NCBI RefSeq assembly: GCF_001422545.1
Contig: NZ_LMLE01000011.1
Coordinates: 124,001-188,000, forward strand
DNA: 64,000 nt
Reading direction: 5' to 3'
From: Pedobacter sp. Leaf41
Lineage (GTDB): Bacteria > Bacteroidota > Bacteroidia > Sphingobacteriales > Sphingobacteriaceae
The notes under the pieces were generated by a model. It made no database searches and was not told where the DNA came from. It saw nothing but the letters and a program-made list of their open reading frames with translations. Both the position numbers and the translations under genes were made by a program. Below are positions 18,272-27,361 of the stretch, piece after piece. How positions within the stretch are numbered: the first letter of the stretch is position 1; the number at the start of each line of letters is the position of its first letter.

Positions 18272-19096
18272 TTATTCTCCCAAAAATGTTAGAACCTTTT
18301 CACAAACTTTAAATAGAAGCGGAGGCAAAGTCTCATGCTCATAAGGATGGGAAGCGCCATAAACGTGGTTTGCTCCTTCAATCTTTATCAGCCTGCTGTT
18401 CGGATTCGCATCAGCCAGCGTTTGTGCGTTCTCAAATGGAACATTCACATCATCATCACCCTGAACAATTAACCATGGGATGTTGACGCGTTTTGCTGCA
18501 TCGATAATGTTTAAGGTTTCAGCATGTTCTTCAAAGTCTTCAAGCAAAGTAACATTTAGTGGCATTTGCTCTTTAGTCCTGGCATTAACCACGTAAATTT
18601 TACCTGTGCTTTTCCATCCGGCTTCCTGCTCTTTTTTCCATAGGCTATCAAAACTTGAAATCGCACTCCAGGTAATTAGTTTTTGTATTCTTAAATCGTT
18701 TGCTGCCTCGATGATCGCCAGTCCGCCGCCTCTGCTGTGCCCAATCATATTTACTTCCGTTTCCTTTCCATAAGCTTTCTCAATGTAATCCAGCACGGCA
18801 TTAACATCAAATAGCTCCTTTGAAACAGTATTGCTGGCGAAGGTTTCCAAATCGGTTACATCTTTTGGCTGATCAGTTGATACGCCGCTATGCGATAGAT
18901 TAAATTTAATATAGCGATAACCGTTTGCTGCAAAATAGCGGGCAACAAGGTTATGGGCACCCCAGTCTTTAAAACCTTTAAAGCCATGAATAAAAAGTAA
19001 GATAGGCGTGTTGGGGTTTTTATCGTCGAAAGTAATGTCGCCAATAATTAATTTTCCATCTGAACCACTAAGGCTAAACTCATTTTGTATAATCAT
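18272..19096 (-). CDS. Alpha/beta hydrolase (dienelactone hydrolase-like)
   Basis: A 274-residue alpha/beta hydrolase. The oxyanion segment is LLFIHGFKG (33-41), the nucleophile elbow is GHSRGG with Ser121, and the catalytic His lies in EGANHVYG near residue 250, with an Asp in QGDDDVNVP. There is no signal peptide, so it is cytosolic. The substrate is unknown; the family covers esterases, peptidases and acyl transfer enzymes. It stands alone between two long noncoding gaps. Confidence 0.82.
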   Translation of the reverse strand: MIIQNEFSLSGSDGKLIIGDITFDDKNPNTPILLFIHGFKGFKDWGAHNLVARYFAANGYRYIKFNLSHSGVSTDQPKDVTDLETFASNTVSKELFDVNAVLDYIEKAYGKETEVNMIGHSRGGGLAIIEAANDLRIQKLITWSAISSFDSLWKKEQEAGWKSTGKIYVVNARTKEQMPLNVTLLEDFEEHAETLNIIDAAKRVNIPWLIVQGDDDVNVPFENAQTLADANPNSRLIKIEGANHVYGASHPYEHETLPPLLFKVCEKVLTFLGE

Positions 19097-19445
19097 CGTT
19101 TAAGGTATTGGTACAATTTATAAACCTACAAATAATGATTTTGTTGTATTTAATCCGAGTATCAACTATAAAGGCGTACCATCCCTGTTTTCAACGGAAA
19201 GTTCCTGATGGGATGGGTTGGGTTTTATTGTTGAGCAGCGACCTGAGTGATCTAAGCCTGATTGAATGAAAAGCCACAATTTTCCATTGTGCTTGCAGGG
19301 AAAGCAGGACGAACATTAAAATGAAACACTTTTCTTGCTTTTCTAAAAGCGATTTGAAGATTTTGTCAACAGAATGCGCCTATTTAAAACCGTTCTAAAT
19401 TGATGTATATTACAGATTAATGACGTTCGCAACCGCTAACCGTGT
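19097..19445. other. Noncoding gap upstream of hemA
   Basis: No ORF of note. A small hairpin CACAAT-TTTCC-ATTGTG lies near 19279-19296 within a stretch (about 19180-19330) that looks like decayed dispersed repeat. The right end holds the hemA promoter. Confidence 0.45.
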
Positions 19446-19453
19446 TACTTTTG
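19446..19453 (+). promoter_or_regulatory. Candidate -7 element for hemA (TACTTTTG)
   Basis: TACTTTTG matches TAnnTTTG and lies 30 nt upstream of the hemA start, a spacing that fits a short leader. The -33 box is not clear. Confidence 0.5.
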
Positions 19454-19483
19454 TTTCCCGATAATAGTTAATAACGGAAGCAC

Positions 19484-20710
19484 TTGGAATATTTAAAAGT
19501 AATAGCTTTTACGCATCACCACATCGACCTAAAATCTTTAGGGAAATTGGTTATTTGTGATCAAAGTTTAGATAGCAGGTTGAAGAATATTCAAACAGAA
19601 CTTCCGGTTAGTGAAATATTTTACATTGGTACATGTAATCGTGTAGAGTTTGTTTTTCTTACTAAAGAGAAAACTGACAAGGAATTTGTTACCCGGTTTT
19701 TAACCGTTTTGGATATGGGCTTACCTCCTGAATTTATGGAGCGTTTTCTGGATAACGTAACGGTTTACGAGAACGAAGAAGCTTTTAATCATTTGTTAAG
19801 AACATCTTGCTCTTTAGAGAGTTTGGTTGTTGGGGAAAAGGAAATTCTTGCTCAAATACGTAAAGCTTATGAAAACTGCCGTGATGCAGGTTTTACAGGC
19901 GACTACATGCGCATGATTATGGATAGGGTGGTGAAGACGGCTAAAGAGGTTTATACCCATACTAATATTTCAAAAAACCCTGTTTCGGTGGTTTCTTTGG
20001 CTTATCGTAAGCTTAAAGAATTAAATATGTGTGGCAATTCGAGGGTGCTGATTATTGGTGCTGGCGAAACCAATCAGAATATTGCAAAATATCTTAACAA
20101 ACATAAATATTCAAACTTTTCTATTTTTAATCGTACGCTTTCTAAGGCTGAAACTTTGGCTGCAGAATTAAACGGTAAAGCTTATCCGTTAAGCGATTTA
20201 GAAAATTTTACCGAAGGTTTTGATGTGATTATTACCTGCACAGGTTCTACAGAGGCTATTATTGATGAAGAACTTTATGCTAAGTTGCTTAATGGAGATA
20301 CTGGTAAAAAGGTGATCGTTGATTTAGCGATCCCGAATGATGTTGCGCCTGCAGTAATACATAATAATCTCGTTCATTACATCGAGGTTGAATCTTTAAA
20401 AGAGGTTGCCCGCAAAAATATTCAGGAACGTTACAACGAATTGGTTCATGCGGAAGATATCATTAACAACAACATCACCGAATTTTTTACTGTTTTAAAG
20501 CAACGCCGCATTGAGCTGGCTATGCAAGAAGTTCCAAGGAAGATTAAGGAAATTAAAAATACAGCTTTAAATGGCGTGTTTGCCGATGAAATCAGCCAGA
20601 TGGATGAAGCTTCTCGTGAGGTTTTAGAACGGGTGATGAACTACATGGAGAAGAAATGTATCAGTGTTCCGATGATTATGGCCAAAGAAATTTTGGTTAA
20701 AGAATCATAA
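19484..20710 (+). CDS. hemA: Glutamyl-tRNA reductase
   Basis: HemA reduces glutamyl-tRNA to glutamate-1-semialdehyde, the first step of tetrapyrrole synthesis in the C5 pathway. The 408-residue protein has the catalytic domain with Cys51 in GTCNRVEF, a Rossmann NADPH domain with VLIIGAGETNQNIA (about 187-200), and a C-terminal dimerisation helix. The start is TTG (EYLKVIAFTHHHID), supported by GGAAG 5-9 nt upstream and by the family-typical N-terminus. The next gene downstream is convergent, across a shared terminator. Confidence 0.95.
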   Translation: MEYLKVIAFTHHHIDLKSLGKLVICDQSLDSRLKNIQTELPVSEIFYIGTCNRVEFVFLTKEKTDKEFVTRFLTVLDMGLPPEFMERFLDNVTVYENEEAFNHLLRTSCSLESLVVGEKEILAQIRKAYENCRDAGFTGDYMRMIMDRVVKTAKEVYTHTNISKNPVSVVSLAYRKLKELNMCGNSRVLIIGAGETNQNIAKYLNKHKYSNFSIFNRTLSKAETLAAELNGKAYPLSDLENFTEGFDVIITCTGSTEAIIDEELYAKLLNGDTGKKVIVDLAIPNDVAPAVIHNNLVHYIEVESLKEVARKNIQERYNELVHAEDIINNNITEFFTVLKQRRIELAMQEVPRKIKEIKNTALNGVFADEISQMDEASREVLERVMNYMEKKCISVPMIMAKEILVKES

Positions 20711-20711
20711 T

Positions 20712-20750
20712 TTAACTGCTCTAAAAAATATCATCTTTCAGAGCAGTTAA
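20712..20750. terminator. Bidirectional terminator between hemA and ilvA
   Basis: Perfect 11-base arms TTAACTGCTCT and AGAGCAGTTAA, with a 17-nt loop, lie between the convergent stop codons. T-rich sequence follows on the plus strand. Confidence 0.75.
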
Positions 20751-20754
20751 TCTT

Positions 20755-22005
20755 TTAAACTAAATACTCGAACAAAGTTTGATCCTGGTTTAATTCTATA
20801 ATCTCAAATTTGAAATCTTTCATACGTTGCAATAAACTTGCATAATCATCTTTGTCGGTTAATTCTATACCCACTAAAGCCGGTCCATTTTCTTTATTTG
20901 TTTTTTTGATAAACTCAAAACGGGTAATATCATCATGTGGACCTAAAACCTCGTTTACAAACAATTTTAAAGCACCCGGACGCTGTGGGAAACGAACAAT
21001 GAAATAATGTTTCAAGCCCTCAAACAGTAAAGATTTTTCTTTAATCTCTTGCATGCGCTCGATATCGTTATTGCCACCGCTAATTACACAAACGATGTTT
21101 TTCCCTACAATCTGATCTTTCACCTGCTCCAGCGCTGCTACCGAAAGCGCCCCCGCAGGTTCTACCACAATTGCATCTTCGTTGTAAAGTTTTAAAATGG
21201 TGGTGCAAATTTGTCCTTCGGGGATTAAATAAGTGGAGCTCAATAACTCTTTGCAATAGTTGTAGGTAATCCAGCCCATTCGCTTTACTGCTGCACCATC
21301 AACAAAACGCTCTATGTTTTCAACGGTTACTGGCCCGCCATTTTTAAGCGCCTCACTTAACGAAGGTGCGCCCATGGGTTCTACACCGAAAATTTTAACA
21401 TCGGGCTTTACAGTCTGTAAATAGGCACTTACGCCCGAAGCTAAACCGCCTCCACCCACCGGGACTACAACGGCATCAAGCTCAGGTAAATCCTGAAAGA
21501 TTTCCATAGCAACTGTTGCTTGTCCTTCAATTACTTTTTCATCATCAAAAGGAGGAATGAAGGTTGATGATTTTTCTTCGCAATAAGCGAGTGCTTCCTT
21601 CAGGCAATCATCAAAAGTATCGCCCACCAAAACAATTTCAATGTTGTCGCCACCAAACATATTTACCTGCTTGATTTTTTGCTTTGGCGTAATCTCGGGC
21701 ATAAAAATTACGCCTTCAATACCCAGTTTTTTGCAGGAATAAGCAACCCCTTGTGCATGGTTTCCGGCACTTGCGCAAACAATGCCGTTTTGCAAGGCAT
21801 CGGCATTTAAAGTGCTGATTTTGTTATAGGCACCACGCAATTTATAAGAACGTACAATTTGCAAATCTTCTCTTTTAAGGTAAATGTTGGCATTATATCT
21901 TAAAGATAAACCTTCGTTTAGCTCGAGAGGAGTGCGTTTTACCACACCTTTTAAGGTATGGTATGCGCTTTCAAAATCAAAAGTATTTTTTATGGTGTCG
22001 TTCAT
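20755..22005 (-). CDS. ilvA: Threonine ammonia-lyase
   Basis: IlvA deaminates threonine to 2-oxobutanoate, the first step of isoleucine synthesis. The PLP-binding lysine is in YKLRGAYNK, the glycine loop is VVPVGGGGLASG, and the C-terminal regulatory ACT-like domain begins at about residue 325. I set the start at ATG 22005 (MNDTIKNTFDFES), giving 416 residues. The frame is open for 58 more codons upstream, but that stretch is encoded by a G/C-run repeat and noncoding DNA. It is the last gene of the branched-chain cluster, after a repeat-filled gap of 370 nt. Confidence 0.93.
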   Translation of the reverse strand: MNDTIKNTFDFESAYHTLKGVVKRTPLELNEGLSLRYNANIYLKREDLQIVRSYKLRGAYNKISTLNADALQNGIVCASAGNHAQGVAYSCKKLGIEGVIFMPEITPKQKIKQVNMFGGDNIEIVLVGDTFDDCLKEALAYCEEKSSTFIPPFDDEKVIEGQATVAMEIFQDLPELDAVVVPVGGGGLASGVSAYLQTVKPDVKIFGVEPMGAPSLSEALKNGGPVTVENIERFVDGAAVKRMGWITYNYCKELLSSTYLIPEGQICTTILKLYNEDAIVVEPAGALSVAALEQVKDQIVGKNIVCVISGGNNDIERMQEIKEKSLLFEGLKHYFIVRFPQRPGALKLFVNEVLGPHDDITRFEFIKKTNKENGPALVGIELTDKDDYASLLQRMKDFKFEIIELNQDQTLFEYLV

Positions 22006-22007
22006 TT

Positions 22008-22036
22008 TTAAACCCCAAACCCCTAAAGGGGCTTTT
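22008..22036. repeat. G/C-run palindrome (family C) next to the ilvA start
   Basis: AACCCCAAACCCCTAAAGGG then GCTTTTAG. The core CCCCTAAAGGGG is a perfect palindrome. It begins 3 nt from the ilvA start codon and is nearly identical to the copy at 28498. Confidence 0.75.
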
Positions 22037-22173
22037 AGTATTGTGTATATATCTTGGTAATTTTTTTGAAAAAGCAGGTTTAGTGTTTTTTCGGTTGTTG
22101 CAGCGCTGCCGTTTTTGGCTGTCCGGCAGGCGTTGCAATTTTTTAGGGAATTATTTTGTAAAAGGAAGTAAAA

Positions 22174-22224
22174 AACCACCCCCGACCCCTATTTGAAAAT
22201 AAGGAGGGGAGCTTCCCCCAAAAT
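22174..22224. repeat. G/C-run inverted repeat (family C, long form)
   Basis: ACCACCCCCGACCCCTATTT and GAAAATAAGGAGGGGAGC can pair over much of their length. The sequence resembles the copies at 57886 and 58020. Confidence 0.65.
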
Positions 22225-22252
22225 TATTTAATCATGTTCTTTTCTCTATTTA

Positions 22253-22331
22253 TTATTGCGAGGCACGAAGCAATCTTACTACTCAAGATTATTCCTCTCG
22301 ATTTAAGATTGCTTCGTACCTTGCAATGACG
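22253..22331. repeat. GTCATTGCGAGG-type REP palindrome (family A)
   Basis: The left arm ATTGCGAGGCACGAAGCAAT and the right arm ATTGCTTCGTACCTTGCAAT are near-perfect reverse complements around a 30-nt centre. It lies between leuA and ilvA. Further copies are at about 25.0, 26.6 and 52.8 kb. Confidence 0.9.
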
Positions 22332-22375
22332 ATTCCGTTGATGATTTCAGCTTAACCTTTCAGCTTTGAGCTTGC

Positions 22376-23881
22376 TTACAAAAACTTGTTTATTGCGTCT
22401 AAATATGCATTTGCCGAAGCTTTTACAATATCCGTGCTAAAACCAAAGCCTACGAAGGATTTGCCATTGTAATCTACTTTCATATTCACTTTACTCACGT
22501 CGTCGCTTCCACCATGCATGGCTTGTATCGTAAATTCTTTAAGCGTAATATCTTTATCAATTAAGCTTGATATTGCATTAATGGTGGCATCTACAGGTCC
22601 ATTTCCCTCTGCCTTCGCTTCTTTCTCTTCGTTGTTATATTGAAGCTTAATCGTAGCGGTTGGGTTTGCCAAATCGCCACAAACCACCTGAAGCAAGTTT
22701 AATTTATAACCGTTAAGGTATGAAGGTGTTTCTCCATCACTCATTAAAAAAAGTAAATCGTCATCGGTAATGTCTTTCTTTTCATCGGCTAAAACTAAAA
22801 AACGCTCGTAAACATCATCGATATTAATTTTATCAATGTCGTAATCTAAGCGTTCTAAGTGGTGCTTTAACGCATGGCGACCACTTCTTGCGGTTAAAAT
22901 AATGTCAGCGCTGTTTAAGCCCACATCTTCTGGATTGATAATTTCGTAGTTTTCACGATGTTTTAAAAATCCATCCTGATGAATACCTGAACTGTGTGCA
23001 AACGCATTTTTACCAACAATTGCTTTATTTGGTTGTACAGGCATGTGCATCATTCGGCTTACCATGCCACTAATTTCGGTGAAATGTTTGCTGTTGATGC
23101 CTGTATGTAAACCCAAACTATGGGTTTTTAAAATCATTGAAACTTCTTCCAATGCAGTGTTTCCCGCTCTCTCACCGATACCGTTGATGGTACATTCAAT
23201 TTGACGGGCACCGTTTACTACTCCAGCAATACTGTTTGCTGTTGCCAAACCTAAATCGTTATGGCAATGCACAGAGATAATGGCTTGGTCGATATTTTTT
23301 ACGTTTTCTTTAAGGTAAAGAATTTTAGAACCGTATTGATCAGGCATGCAATAACCATTTGTATCCGGTATGTTTACAACCGTTGCACCAGCAGCAATTA
23401 CTGCCTCAATCATTTGAGCCAAGAATTCATTATCTGCCCTTCCGGCATCTTCTGCATAAAATTCAACATCCTCTACAAATTTCTTTGCATATTTTACCGC
23501 CTCAACTGCTCTTTCTAAAATCTTCTCGCGTGTGCTGTTAAATTTGTATTTAATGTGCATATCAGAAGATCCAATTCCAGTATGGATGCGTGGATATTTT
23601 GCGTATTGTAAAGACTCTGCCGCAACATCTATATCCCCTTTTATTGCACGTGTTAGCGCACAAATGGTTGGGTTTTTTATTGCTTTAGATAACTCGACCA
23701 CACTTTGAAAATCGCCTGGACTCGAAATAGGAAAACCTGCCTCAATTACATCAACGCCAAGTAATTCCAAAGCTTTAGCGATTTCAATTTTTTGGTTGGT
23801 GTCTAATTGGCAACCTGGAACCTGTTCTCCATCACGCAAGGTGGTGTCGAAAATATATACTTTATTGGGATCGTGTATCAT
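22376..23881 (-). CDS. leuA: 2-isopropylmalate synthase
   Basis: LeuA joins acetyl-CoA and 3-methyl-2-oxobutanoate in the first committed step of leucine synthesis. The 501-residue protein begins with the DRE-TIM motif FDTTLRDGEQVPG, with HCHNDLGLA holding metal-binding histidines and GIGERAGN following. The C-terminal regulatory LeuA dimer domain covers about 390-500. The start codon overlaps the leuB stop by one base (TAATG), showing coupled translation. Confidence 0.96.
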   Translation of the reverse strand: MIHDPNKVYIFDTTLRDGEQVPGCQLDTNQKIEIAKALELLGVDVIEAGFPISSPGDFQSVVELSKAIKNPTICALTRAIKGDIDVAAESLQYAKYPRIHTGIGSSDMHIKYKFNSTREKILERAVEAVKYAKKFVEDVEFYAEDAGRADNEFLAQMIEAVIAAGATVVNIPDTNGYCMPDQYGSKILYLKENVKNIDQAIISVHCHNDLGLATANSIAGVVNGARQIECTINGIGERAGNTALEEVSMILKTHSLGLHTGINSKHFTEISGMVSRMMHMPVQPNKAIVGKNAFAHSSGIHQDGFLKHRENYEIINPEDVGLNSADIILTARSGRHALKHHLERLDYDIDKINIDDVYERFLVLADEKKDITDDDLLFLMSDGETPSYLNGYKLNLLQVVCGDLANPTATIKLQYNNEEKEAKAEGNGPVDATINAISSLIDKDITLKEFTIQAMHGGSDDVSKVNMKVDYNGKSFVGFGFSTDIVKASANAYLDAINKFL

Positions 23882-24981
23882 TATGCTTGGGGGATTGTAG
23901 TTGATTTTTGTGATAAGAATTTTAATACCAATTTACCCATCTCGGCGGTGCCTAAAACTTTAAATCGGTTGGTGGTCTGGTCGGCAATGTCATGTGTTCT
24001 GAAACCTTCTTTCAAGACTTCGTCAACAGTATCAACCAATAATTTGGCTTCTTCTTTTAGGCCGAAACCAATTTCGAGCATTAGCGCTGCCGATAGGATA
24101 GAGGCCAGTGGATTTGCCAAATCTTTTCCGGTAATATCGTGTGCCGAACCATGAATAGGCTCGAAGAAACCAGTGCTTTCGCCAACAGATGCAGAGGCTA
24201 GCATACCCATCGAGCCTGCAATTTGTGAAGCTTCATCCGTTAAGATATCGCCAAATAAATTTGCTGTTAGTACCACATCGAATTTTTTCGGGTTTTTAAT
24301 TAACTGCATGGCGGCGTTATCTATAAACATGTGTTCAGTTTCCACATCAGGATATTGTTTTGCAATTTCCTGAACAGTTTCACGCCATAAGCGAGAACTT
24401 TCTAACACGTTCGCTTTATCTACCGAGCACAATCTTTTGTTGCGTTGTTGTGCAGCCTGATAAGCTTTATGTGCAATACGCTCCACTTCGTAACGGTGGT
24501 AAATCATTAAATCTGATGCGGTATTTCTGTCTTCTGAACGAGATTTTTCACCGAAATAAACATCACCAGTTAGTTCGCGGAAGAATAGAATATCTGTTCC
24601 TCTTAAAATTTCTGGTTTAATGCTTGAAGCCTGAAGAAGTTCATCAAAGAGTAATATCGGGCGGAGGTTTGCAAATAACCCAAGTTCCTTACGGATTTTT
24701 AACAAGCCTTGTTCTGGCCTTACTTTTAGGCTTGGGTCGTTATCATATTTGGCATGTCCGATGGCTCCAAAAAGAATGGCATCACTTTTTCTGGCTTTTT
24801 CTAAAGTTTCATCTGGCAGTGGTTCGCCAGTAACTTCAATCGCTGCATGTCCCATTAAAGCCTCATCGAACACAAATTCATGTCCAAAGATTTCAGCAAT
24901 TTTTTCTAATGCTGCTTTTCCCCATTTGGTAACTTCGGGTCCAATACCGTCTCCAGGTATTACTAAAATGTTCTTCTTCAT
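23881..24981 (-). CDS. leuB: 3-isopropylmalate dehydrogenase
   Basis: LeuB oxidises 3-isopropylmalate with NAD in leucine synthesis. It has IPGDGIGPEV at the N-terminus, the substrate-binding arginines, and the metal/NAD region NLFGDILTDEASQIAGSMGML followed by FEPIHGSAHDITGK. I set the start at ATG 24981 (MKKNILVIPGDG), giving 366 residues; an in-frame ATG 21 nt upstream would add MTAIYNT. A family A repeat lies between this start and the ABC gene upstream. Confidence 0.95.
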   Translation of the reverse strand: MKKNILVIPGDGIGPEVTKWGKAALEKIAEIFGHEFVFDEALMGHAAIEVTGEPLPDETLEKARKSDAILFGAIGHAKYDNDPSLKVRPEQGLLKIRKELGLFANLRPILLFDELLQASSIKPEILRGTDILFFRELTGDVYFGEKSRSEDRNTASDLMIYHRYEVERIAHKAYQAAQQRNKRLCSVDKANVLESSRLWRETVQEIAKQYPDVETEHMFIDNAAMQLIKNPKKFDVVLTANLFGDILTDEASQIAGSMGMLASASVGESTGFFEPIHGSAHDITGKDLANPLASILSAALMLEIGFGLKEEAKLLVDTVDEVLKEGFRTHDIADQTTNRFKVLGTAEMGKLVLKFLSQKSTTIPQA

Positions 24982-24996
24982 TGTATTATATATTGC

Positions 24997-25070
24997 CGTC
25001 ATTGCGAGGTACGAAGCAATCTCATTTAGATGGTACGATGCAAAAGATTGCTTCGTACCTCGTCATGACG
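24997..25070. repeat. REP palindrome (family A) overlapping the ABC gene 3' end
   Basis: CGTCATTGCGAGGTACGAAG and its complement CTTCGTACCTCGTCATGACG flank a short centre. The ABC ATPase frame ends at 25026 inside the element, so its last 15 or so codons are repeat-derived. Confidence 0.9.
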
Positions 25071-26531
25071 AATTTTGGTGTTTAAACTCTCGACGACTTT
25101 TACCTCGCCATTTTCTAATAATATTCTCTTTTCTATGCAGGTTGGCAGCTGCGATTCAAAATGGCCAACGTAAATCATCGTCATGCCGTTATTGCACAAC
25201 TCATCAATAAATTGATTAAAAAGCTTTGTTTGCTGCTGGTCTAAGCCCTGACATGGTTCATCCAGAATCAATAATTCGGGATTTTTGATGATGGTTCTTG
25301 CCAATAAAACCAAGCGTTGCTTTCCCAATGGAAGCGAGCCTAAAAGTTCGTTCTTATGCTCGGTCATCCCAAAATATGCTATCAGTTCATTTACCTGCTC
25401 ACTTTTTGAATAAGGCAATTGCTGAAATAAGCCAACGGTGTCATAAAAGCCGGAAGCAATACTCTCCCAAACGGTTGAGGTAGCATCAAAATACCAATGA
25501 AACTCAGGAGAGATTAAACCGATATGTTGTTTAATGTCCCAAATGCTTTCGCCACTCCCACGTCTGTTGCCAAACAAATAAAGCTCGTTTGCGTACGACT
25601 GCGGATGGTCGCCATTTATAAGACTCAATAGAGTTGATTTGCCAGATCCATTATGACCCTGCAATAACCACTTTTCTCCAGCATTAACTTCCCAGTTGAT
25701 GTTTTTTAAAACCTGTTTTTCACCATAGCTGATGTTAACATCTACCATTTTTACAATATTATTTGAAGAATATGCAGGTGATTCCCTAAGGAAATCAGGA
25801 ATTTCTCTTGTATGTTTTTCTTCAGAAACTGATGTTATAAGTCTTGAATCTGAAACTGAAATTTGACCGTTTATTATTTCCGCAAAACGATTAATAGCGC
25901 TTGGCAATTCCGAATCGTTGGAGACTAAAATCAATTGAACGCCATCCATTGAAACTTCATCCAGTAAAAGATTAAGGTTTTTACGAGATGCGGCATCCAG
26001 GCCTGTATAAGGTTGGTCGATAATTAACAATTGCGGCTTCAACCATAAAGCTTTAACCAGTTGCAGTTTTTTATGTTCTCCACTTGATAATTCAATCAAT
26101 TGAGAACTGGCAAATGTTGTAAAGTGTAGTGCTTCTAAAATCGGTTCTACGTGATCAAAATGTAGATGGTTCTCTTTGCCGAAATCAACTAATTCTGCAT
26201 GGACTGTTAAGGTATCTTTAGCCTGCTGACTGGTATAACGCTGTTGATAATAGAAATTAGCAACGCCTTCAAGGTTTTTAAACTGGTACCAGCTTTCTAC
26301 AAATAAAACCTGTGCTGGTAAATGACTATCATTATTAAAGTTAATTTTTACCTCGCCAGCTGCACTTAACAAGCCTGAAATAATTTTAGCTAATGAGGTT
26401 TTTCCGCTTCCACTCGTGCCACTTAATTCCCAGTTTTCGCCCTGATAAATAGTCCAGTTCAAATCCTTTAACACCGATTTTTGTTGGTGTTTTAAGGTTA
26501 GGTTTTGAATGTTGACTATACTTTCTTTCAT
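25026..26531 (-). CDS. Twin ABC ATPase (ModF/PhrA-like)
   Basis: A 501-residue protein with two ABC ATPase domains in one chain and no membrane part. Domain 1 has Walker A GTSGSGKTS and signature LSSGEHKK. Domain 2 (from about residue 260) has Walker A GHNGSGKST, LPLGKQRLVLL in place of the usual signature, and Walker B LLILDEPCQG. This layout matches ModF/PhrA-like proteins, whose function is poorly known. The C-terminal residues after about 485 (KIRHDEVRSN...) are encoded by a REP repeat. It sits between leuD and leuB with no obvious link to leucine synthesis. Confidence 0.8.
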   Translation of the reverse strand: MKESIVNIQNLTLKHQQKSVLKDLNWTIYQGENWELSGTSGSGKTSLAKIISGLLSAAGEVKINFNNDSHLPAQVLFVESWYQFKNLEGVANFYYQQRYTSQQAKDTLTVHAELVDFGKENHLHFDHVEPILEALHFTTFASSQLIELSSGEHKKLQLVKALWLKPQLLIIDQPYTGLDAASRKNLNLLLDEVSMDGVQLILVSNDSELPSAINRFAEIINGQISVSDSRLITSVSEEKHTREIPDFLRESPAYSSNNIVKMVDVNISYGEKQVLKNINWEVNAGEKWLLQGHNGSGKSTLLSLINGDHPQSYANELYLFGNRRGSGESIWDIKQHIGLISPEFHWYFDATSTVWESIASGFYDTVGLFQQLPYSKSEQVNELIAYFGMTEHKNELLGSLPLGKQRLVLLARTIIKNPELLILDEPCQGLDQQQTKLFNQFIDELCNNGMTMIYVGHFESQLPTCIEKRILLENGEVKVVESLNTKIRHDEVRSNLLHRTI

Positions 26532-26590
26532 GGTTATTAATTCCTGCGGATTGATGACACAGATTGATTGATTACACTGATTTTTACTGT

Positions 26591-26678
26591 CGTCATTGCG
26601 AGGTACTAAGCAATCTTAATGCGATGGTTTGAAGAACCTAGCAATAGTTGTAGGATTGCTTCGTACCTCGCAATGACG
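26591..26678. repeat. REP palindrome (family A) between leuD and the ABC gene
   Basis: CGTCATTGCGAGGTACTAAG at the left and TTCGTACCTCGCAATGACG at the right flank a centre of about 50 nt that itself holds short repeats. Confidence 0.9.
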
Positions 26679-26698
26679 ATTGTCTTAGCTTTTCGACA

Positions 26699-27304
26699 TT
26701 AATTTTTTTCAAATTCCTCAATCAAATCTTTTTGCGCTAGAATGAAATCTATGTCATCATAGCCATTAATCAGGCAAGATTTTTTATAAGGATTAATTTC
26801 AAAACTCTCAGCCCCACCTAAATCTTCCCCAGAACGGAGGACCTGCCCCTCGATTGTAACTGTTTGGTTTTCTAAATCGATGGTCAAATTTGTTCTTGGA
26901 TTGTTATCCACTGCTGTGAAAATTTTCTTTAAAAATTCTTCGCTTACCTGAATAGGTAACAGGCCGTTGTTTAGTGCATTGCCTTTGAAAATGTCGGCAA
27001 AGAAACTACTGATTACGACATCGAAACCTGCATCCTGAATAGCCCAGGCCGCATGCTCACGACTACTACCACAACCAAAGTTTTTTCCGGCAACTAAAAC
27101 CTGGCCGCCATAAGTTGGGTCATTAAGCACAAAATCAGCTTTAGGTTGATTATCGTTTTCATAACGCCAATCGCGGAACAAATTTTCACCAAAGCCATCA
27201 CGTGTGGTCGCTTTTAGAAACCTTGCCGGAATAATCTGGTCGGTATCAATGTTCTCTATGTTTAAAGGCACTACTGCCGATGTTAATTTTGTGAATTTTT
27301 TCAT
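26699..27304 (-). CDS. leuD: 3-isopropylmalate dehydratase small subunit
   Basis: LeuD is the swivel-domain subunit that pairs with LeuC to isomerise 2- to 3-isopropylmalate. The 201-residue protein has the family hallmarks IENIDTDQIIPARFL, the substrate loop FGCGSSREHAAW and NNGLLPI. It is separated from leuC by a methyltransferase and an ABM-domain gene. Upstream (27305-27361) lies a T-rich spacer with an AACTTATAACC motif. Confidence 0.96.
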   Translation of the reverse strand: MKKFTKLTSAVVPLNIENIDTDQIIPARFLKATTRDGFGENLFRDWRYENDNQPKADFVLNDPTYGGQVLVAGKNFGCGSSREHAAWAIQDAGFDVVISSFFADIFKGNALNNGLLPIQVSEEFLKKIFTAVDNNPRTNLTIDLENQTVTIEGQVLRSGEDLGGAESFEINPYKKSCLINGYDDIDFILAQKDLIEEFEKN

Positions 27305-27361
27305 TGTGTTTTTTTTTGTTTTTGGTTTGCTTGTTTTTTTTAACTTATAACCTAAAACGTA

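Noticed and set aside
22006..22179. N-terminal extension of ilvA by 58 codons
   Set aside because: The extension translates a G/C-run repeat and noncoding DNA; MNDTIKNTFDFES matches where threonine deaminases begin.
22253..26678. Insertion sequence ends suggested by the GTCATTGCGAGG palindromes
   Set aside because: No transposase, no target duplication and no internal gene; each element is under 100 nt and self-complementary, so REP-like elements fit better.
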